Assembly (NCBI GenBank): GCA_947378965.1
Contig: CANCMG010000009.1
Span: 1-64,000, forward strand
DNA from: Alcaligenaceae bacterium
GTDB taxonomy: Bacteria > Pseudomonadota > Gammaproteobacteria > Burkholderiales > Burkholderiaceae_B
Direction: 5' to 3'
Length of the DNA: 64,000 nucleotides
In this document: positions 59,783 through 64,000 of the stretch, in pieces
Position numbering within the stretch: position 1 is the first letter of the stretch
Layout: every line of letters starts with the position of its first letter
Position numbers and translations under genes: made by a program
Notes under the pieces: generated by a model
The model's input: only the letters and a program-made list of their open reading frames with translations
Told to the model about the DNA's origin: nothing
The model's database searches: none

Positions 59783-61762
59783 ATGCTGAATCGTTTATAT
59801 CGAAACTCTTTTGTCGTGATTGCCTTGGCAGTCGCCAGTCTGGTAGCGATCAATATCTTCGCGTACTTTTATTATTCGCGTGTAGATTTGACACAGGCTA
59901 AAAGCTATACCCTGTCTGAAGGCACTCGTGATGTTTTAAAAAAATTACAAGCGCCAATTACAATCCGGTTTTATTTCTCACAGTCTGAAGCGGGTATGCC
60001 CTTGGTGTTAAAGGGCTATGGTCGTCGAGTACAAGACTTGTTGATCGAATATCGCAACGCGAGCGGTGGGAAAATCTCAATCGAGACCTCCGACCCCCAG
60101 CCTGACTCTGATCAAGAAGAGACCGCCACGCTTGACGGCGTGCAGGCACAATCTCTTGACAATGGCGATCGTTTTTATTTGGGTCTTGCGGTCAAGCAGG
60201 GTGATCGTAAATCGGCAATGTCTAACATTGCAATGGATCGCGAGCGCTTGCTCGAGTACGACATCACCCGTGCCATTGCGAGTGTGACTGAAAAAGAGAA
60301 GACGGTGCTAGGGGTCATGAGCCCGATGCCAGTGTTTGGTAACTCTGGTTTCCCAATGATGGGTGTGCCACCATCACCTAAACAAGTATTTATCTCTGAG
60401 CTTGAGCGAGATTACAAAGTCGTTCAGGTGCCAATGGATGGCAAAGATATTGATCCTCAGGTCAAGGTATTGTTGGTTCATCACCCGCGTGGCATCACCG
60501 AACATGCTGAATACAGTATCGATCAGTTTGTGATGCGTGGTGGCAAACTGATTGCCTTGCTGGATCCGTTCGCCTTTTTTGATGTCGCACCAGGCCAGCG
60601 TGGGATGGAGCCAACTGGCATCGCTTCAAATCTTGAGAGACTGACCAAGGCATGGGGCATTTCGCTTGACACCACCAAGATGCTCTCAGACATGCAGTAC
60701 ATGGTTGGCAAAGGCCCAAGCGCACTGCCAACGCTGTTGAGCCTAAACGATTCTGCTTATGATCAAACCGATGTGGCGACGGCACGCCTGGGCGGAACCT
60801 TGTTTCCGTTCATTGGTGCCTTTAGTGGTCAGCCAGTTACCGGCCTCAAGCAAGAAGTTTTGATGCATTCATCAAAATATTCGGCGTTGATTGAGGCTGC
60901 ACGTGGTCAAGATCGTGGCGATAAGGCGACGGCTGGCTTTAAAGCTGCGGGTCAAGAGTTACCGATTGCGATACGTTTACAAGGCAAGTTCAACACTGCT
61001 TTCCCGGATGGTCGTCCGCCTAAACCTAAGCCAGAGAAAAAGCCTGAAGACGAGGCCGCTAAAGACAAACCTGCCGGCGATGAAAAGCCTGCCAGTGATG
61101 ACAAGCCTGCCGCTGAGTCAGCAGCAGCGCCAACGGACGTATCTAAAAAGCCAGACGAAGAACCACCAGAGGTGTTTGCACCACATATCGCCCAAGGCGT
61201 TGCAAATAATTCTTTGGTCTTGATCGCTGACAGTGACTTTATCAACGACGGCGCTGCTGTACAGATTCAAGACATGCTTGGTCAACGTCTGGTGTATCCG
61301 ATCAACGGTAACTTGGCGTTTGTACAGGCTCTGGTTGATCAGTACGCTGGCGATGCTGCCCTGATTTCACTGCGAACCAGACAAAGTGCGACGCGACCAT
61401 TTACAGTGATCAAAGAAATGGAAACGCGTGCGCAACAAGCGTACACAGAAAAAATTAAAGATATTCAAGATAGTCTGCAGGCCACGCAAGAGAAGTTGCA
61501 GGCCTTGCAAAAAACAGCGCCGGCGCCTGGTGCTGCTGCGGGTGCTGCAATTTTGAGTAAAGAGCAGCAAACTGAGCTTGATAAGTTTCGTAAAATTGCC
61601 GCTGAGAAGCGTCGCGAATTAAAAGACGTGCGTAAAGACTTAAGGGCCGACAGTGAAGCCCTGCAGTTTTGGATCAAAGTACTGAATATTGCGTTGATCC
61701 CTGCATTGCTGGTGGTGCTGGCGTTTAGTTTGATGATCTATCGGCGCCGTCAGACCCGGTAG
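59783..61762 (+). CDS. GldG-family ABC-associated protein
   Basis: A 659-residue protein from ATG 59783 (a GTG at 59777 adds two residues). One N-terminal membrane segment ('VVIALAVASLVAINIFAYF') and one at the C-terminus ('IALIPALLVVLAFSLMIY') frame a large periplasmic domain of the GldG/ABC-2 auxiliary type ('SRVDLTQAKSYTLSEGTRDV', 'IDQFVMRGGKLIALLDPFAF'). Residues about 412-462 form a Lys/Pro/Glu/Ala-rich low-complexity linker and about 555-630 a Gln/Lys/Glu-rich coiled-coil. The DUF4340 gene that often follows in proteobacteria is absent; a strong terminator comes instead. Confidence 0.9.
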   Translation: MLNRLYRNSFVVIALAVASLVAINIFAYFYYSRVDLTQAKSYTLSEGTRDVLKKLQAPITIRFYFSQSEAGMPLVLKGYGRRVQDLLIEYRNASGGKISIETSDPQPDSDQEETATLDGVQAQSLDNGDRFYLGLAVKQGDRKSAMSNIAMDRERLLEYDITRAIASVTEKEKTVLGVMSPMPVFGNSGFPMMGVPPSPKQVFISELERDYKVVQVPMDGKDIDPQVKVLLVHHPRGITEHAEYSIDQFVMRGGKLIALLDPFAFFDVAPGQRGMEPTGIASNLERLTKAWGISLDTTKMLSDMQYMVGKGPSALPTLLSLNDSAYDQTDVATARLGGTLFPFIGAFSGQPVTGLKQEVLMHSSKYSALIEAARGQDRGDKATAGFKAAGQELPIAIRLQGKFNTAFPDGRPPKPKPEKKPEDEAAKDKPAGDEKPASDDKPAAESAAAPTDVSKKPDEEPPEVFAPHIAQGVANNSLVLIADSDFINDGAAVQIQDMLGQRLVYPINGNLAFVQALVDQYAGDAALISLRTRQSATRPFTVIKEMETRAQQAYTEKIKDIQDSLQATQEKLQALQKTAPAPGAAAGAAILSKEQQTELDKFRKIAAEKRRELKDVRKDLRADSEALQFWIKVLNIALIPALLVVLAFSLMIYRRRQTR

Positions 61763-61773
61763 TTGGCCTGTAC

Positions 61774-61801
61774 ATTGCCCCTTTAATAAGGGGCAATTTT
61801 T
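61774..61801 (+). terminator. Rho-independent terminator of the GldA/F/G-like operon
   Basis: A perfect 10-bp stem (attgcccctt with aaggggcaat) with the 4-nt loop taat is followed by ttttt. It starts 12 bp after the GldG-like stop codon. Confidence 0.92.
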
Positions 61802-61857
61802 ATAGGGCACGAGGGATTGTCTTTTTTGAGTCGATGAGTATCTTTTTCTTCTCATTG

Positions 61858-61884
61858 CATCGAGTGTATATTAATAACTCGATG
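61858..61884. promoter_or_regulatory. 8-bp inverted repeat before the CoA-transferase gene, candidate operator
   Basis: catcgagt and actcgatg are perfect inverted repeats with an 11-bp AT-rich spacer (gtatattaata), 19 bp before the ATG. A further half-site-like tcgatgag lies at 61831-61838. The spacer contains a possible -10 element (tatatt), so binding would block transcription. Confidence 0.45.
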
Positions 61885-61903
61885 AAAAATAATAAAAGAC
61901 AAC

Positions 61904-63094
61904 ATGACAAACCCTACAAAACGCGCGCTTGACGATCTGGTTGTGCTGGATCTTTCGCGTGTCCTCGCTGGGCCTTGGTGCGCTCAGTTGATGTCCGATT
62001 TCGGCGCTGAGGTGATCAAGATTGAACGGACGGGGGTTGGCGATGACTCGCGCGGTTGGGGTCCTCCGTTTGTCAATCTGAGCGCACAAGAACGGGTTGC
62101 TACGTATTTTTGCAGTGCGAATCGTGGCAAGAAGTCGATTGCGCTAGACATGGCAAAGCATGAAGATCGCGCTGAAATTTTGAAGCTTGTTGAAACAGCC
62201 GATGTTTTTGTAGAAAATTTTAAAGCGGGGAGCCTGGTGCGCTTTGGACTCGACTATGAGTCACTGAGCAAACTTAACCCGCGCTTGGTCTATTGCTCAA
62301 TTACAGGATACGGTTCAACGGGTCCTTACGCTGACCGACCTGGTTACGATGGGGTGATTCAAGGGGTCGGTGGCATCATGAGTATCACCGGAGAGAAAGA
62401 CGGTTTGCCTGGTGCTGGTCCTCAAAGGGTGGGTGTTGCACTGACGGATGTGATGACTGGGGTTTACGCTGCCTTCGGCATTATGACTGCGCTTTGGGAA
62501 AGGCAGCGTAACGGAGTGGGTCAAAAAATCGAGCTCTCTTTACTTGACGTTCAAGTCACGTCGATGGCAACACTTGCTGCCTCATACTTCGCCTCAGGGG
62601 TGGTGCCGACGCGGCAGGGTAATGCTCACCCTACGATTGTGCCTAGCGATATTTTCCCCTGCAAAGATGGTGCGATTTTGATTACAGTCGGAAACGACAG
62701 TCAGTTTAAAAGCTTATGTCACGCAGTTGGGTTGTCGGAGTTTGCAGATGACGTTCGCTATGCCACCAATGAGGCGCGCGCGGTTAATCGCGAGTCATTG
62801 ACGTTGGCGCTGCGTCAATGCTTTAGTGACAAAGGGCGGGTGGCGTTGACTGAGACGTTGTCTAAAGCGGGGGTCCCGGCTGGTCTACTCAATGATCTTG
62901 GTCAAGTGATGGAAGATCCGCAAGTTCAACATTCGGATCTTGTCGTAAAGTTTGCAATGGGTGAGGCCAAGCCCATTCAGGTGCTTGGAAATCCATTAAA
63001 ACTTTCGCGTACCCCAGCGCAATACTTAACGCCGCCACCCAAGCTCGGCGAACATACCGAGCAGGTTCTCAAGCGGAGTCACGAAAAATCATGA
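61904..63094 (+). CDS. CaiB/BaiF-family CoA-transferase (class III)
   Basis: A 396-residue class III CoA-transferase, moving CoA between carboxylic acids through an aspartyl intermediate. 'DLVVLDLSRVLAGPWCAQLM', 'GAEVIKIER', 'SANRGKKSIALDMA', 'VENFKAGSLVRFGLDYE', 'CSITGYGSTGPYADRPGYD' and the catalytic D182 in 'RVGVALTDVMTGVYA' are all in place. It would activate or exchange the acid imported by the receptor that follows 142 bp downstream. The promoter region shows an 8-bp inverted repeat. Confidence 0.94.
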   Translation: MTNPTKRALDDLVVLDLSRVLAGPWCAQLMSDFGAEVIKIERTGVGDDSRGWGPPFVNLSAQERVATYFCSANRGKKSIALDMAKHEDRAEILKLVETADVFVENFKAGSLVRFGLDYESLSKLNPRLVYCSITGYGSTGPYADRPGYDGVIQGVGGIMSITGEKDGLPGAGPQRVGVALTDVMTGVYAAFGIMTALWERQRNGVGQKIELSLLDVQVTSMATLAASYFASGVVPTRQGNAHPTIVPSDIFPCKDGAILITVGNDSQFKSLCHAVGLSEFADDVRYATNEARAVNRESLTLALRQCFSDKGRVALTETLSKAGVPAGLLNDLGQVMEDPQVQHSDLVVKFAMGEAKPIQVLGNPLKLSRTPAQYLTPPPKLGEHTEQVLKRSHEKS

Positions 63095-63236
63095 TGAGTG
63101 CTCAAGGGGCTTGTTAGAGTAATGATGATATTTGTGATGACGATGTCACTGAACTTTGTTTTCTATCGTTCTTGAAAAAAGAGTACTGTCTGTTTACAAG
63201 CTATTCACAACTATAAAAATATCGACGAGGCCAAAC

Positions 63237-64000
63237 ATGAAAAAATATTTATTACTTTTATATTGTTTATTTCAATTTGTGTGGTCGTCTCAAGCGTTTG
63301 CACAAGTGAAGATTATTGTTGCGTTTCCAACAGGTGGGCCGACAGACCGAATTGCTCGAGTGCTTGCCGAGAGACTCGGTGACGAGCTAAAACAAGCGGT
63401 GGTCGTTGAAAATAAGCCAGGTGCCAGCGGCTCGATCGCTGCTAATTACGTGATCCGATCGGCCACTCCCAACAGCATGCTTTTTTTATCTAGCGCGGGC
63501 GCACTAACAATTAATCCCGCCATTGATCCTAAGCTTGGCTATGATCCCGTTAAGGATTTCAAACCGGTCTCTTTGGTGACAGATACTACCTCGGTGTTGG
63601 TGGTCGGGGCGCCCACAGACATCATTGATGCGGCAGATTTGGCAGCGCGTATCAAAAAGGATTCAAGCAAGATTTACTCAGCGGGCTCATCAGGAATCGG
63701 TGCGACCTCTCATTTAAGTATGGAAATGTTTCAAGAAGGCGCAGACGTAAAAATCTTACACGTTCCCTATAAGGGGGCTGCGGCTGTATTTACAGACTTA
63801 GTGGGTAAACGAGTGGATATGTTTTTTGGGGATTTGCCAGGTGTGCAAAGTTTGATACAGGCAGAAAAACTTAAAGTACTCGGGATTATTGGTAATCAGC
63901 GTTCTACGCTTTTGCCTGGGGTACGTACCTTGGCTGAGCAGGGCATCACAGGCGTGATACCGACCGCCTGGTACGGTATGGTGATGGCGGCTTCTGCAGG
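63237..64000 (+). CDS. Bug/TctC-family substrate-binding protein (cut by the window end)
   Basis: The first 254 codons of a receptor run off the right edge. ATG 63237 follows 'cgagg' by 6 nt. The signal peptide is 'MKKYLLLLYCLFQFVWSSQA' and cleavage is expected near 'AFAQ'. 'IIVAFPTGGPTDRIARVL' (PTGG, with Arg after Asp) and 'LHVPYKGAAAVF' are present. The DGYTLL motif is replaced by 'ATPNSMLFLSSAG', a marked change in the ligand pocket. It is co-directional with the CoA-transferase gene. Confidence 0.92.
   Translation, partial: MKKYLLLLYCLFQFVWSSQAFAQVKIIVAFPTGGPTDRIARVLAERLGDELKQAVVVENKPGASGSIAANYVIRSATPNSMLFLSSAGALTINPAIDPKLGYDPVKDFKPVSLVTDTTSVLVVGAPTDIIDAADLAARIKKDSSKIYSAGSSGIGATSHLSMEMFQEGADVKILHVPYKGAAAVFTDLVGKRVDMFFGDLPGVQSLIQAEKLKVLGIIGNQRSTLLPGVRTLAEQGITGVIPTAWYGMVMAASA

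Noticed and set aside
58284-61762. Gliding-motility system
   Set aside because: Only the ABC-type trio is present, and the family is widespread in non-gliding proteobacteria. No other gld or spr genes are seen.

Overview
The window looks like an accessory catabolic region of a beta-proteobacterium of the order Burkholderiales, most likely Alcaligenaceae. This is an inference. It rests on the large number of Bug/TctC periplasmic receptors (21 genes in 64 kb), which are known to be expanded in Bordetella, Achromobacter and relatives, and on the mix of CoA-ligase, hydantoinase, HpaI-aldolase and PrpD families. Base composition is moderate (about half GC by eye). No rRNA, tRNA, phage or plasmid backbone genes were seen.

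Layout. 0-0.15 kb: right end of an IS200/IS605-type element (tnpB remnant plus omega-RNA hairpins), inserted just behind the stop codon of a cysteine hydrolase gene. 0.16-9.2 kb: receptors paired with a cysteine hydrolase, a long metallophosphoesterase, the only transcription factor recognised (IclR family) and a 2-oxoglutarate/Fe(II) oxygenase. 9.3-21.7 kb: a long forward series of PuuE-like deacetylase, metallo-beta-lactamase-fold hydrolase, beta-hydroxyacid dehydrogenase, D-glutamate-cyclase-like protein and class II aldolase, with three receptors interleaved, then a TauD-type dioxygenase and HyuA/HyuB (hydantoinase/oxoprolinase). 22.9-29.1 kb: aminotransferase, HpaI-like aldolase, Baeyer-Villiger-type monooxygenase and NDP-forming acyl-CoA ligase. 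29.2-36.1 kb: esterase and receptor (minus strand), then acyl-CoA dehydrogenase, a second NDP-forming acyl-CoA ligase and a receptor. 36.3-39.2 kb: a minus-strand FAH-receptor-FAH unit with near-duplicate FAH genes. 39.4-51.3 kb: split AtuA-like pair, receptor, alpha/beta-fold protein, two SDRs, then the only complete tripartite tricarboxylate transporter (receptor, TctB, TctA) followed by three more receptors. 51.3-57.8 kb: PrpD-family enzyme, MDR reductase and four receptors. 58.3-61.8 kb: GldA/GldF/GldG-like ABC exporter operon closed by a clear terminator. 61.9-64 kb: CaiB/BaiF CoA-transferase and a receptor that runs off the window.

How the genes work together. Most enzyme groups carry a private solute receptor, often translationally coupled (ATGA overlaps), while only one TctBA membrane pair is present. 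The simplest reading is that many receptors share one or a few permeases, each feeding a small set of enzymes (amide or lactam opening, oxidation, CoA activation, beta-oxidation, retro-aldol cleavage) that degrades organic acids, amides or lactams.

Most unusual at the DNA level is a recurring pattern of short tandem duplications at gene boundaries: 19 bp including a stop codon (10.2 kb), 33 bp in frame in a signal peptide (8.2 kb), 34 bp in an intergenic region (22.8 kb), about 82 bp three times at a gene 3' end (26.6 kb), 22 bp at another 3' end (29.1 kb), 24 bp (50.2 kb), and a degenerate 27-bp minisatellite (31.3 kb) that reads as 9-residue repeats on the minus strand.
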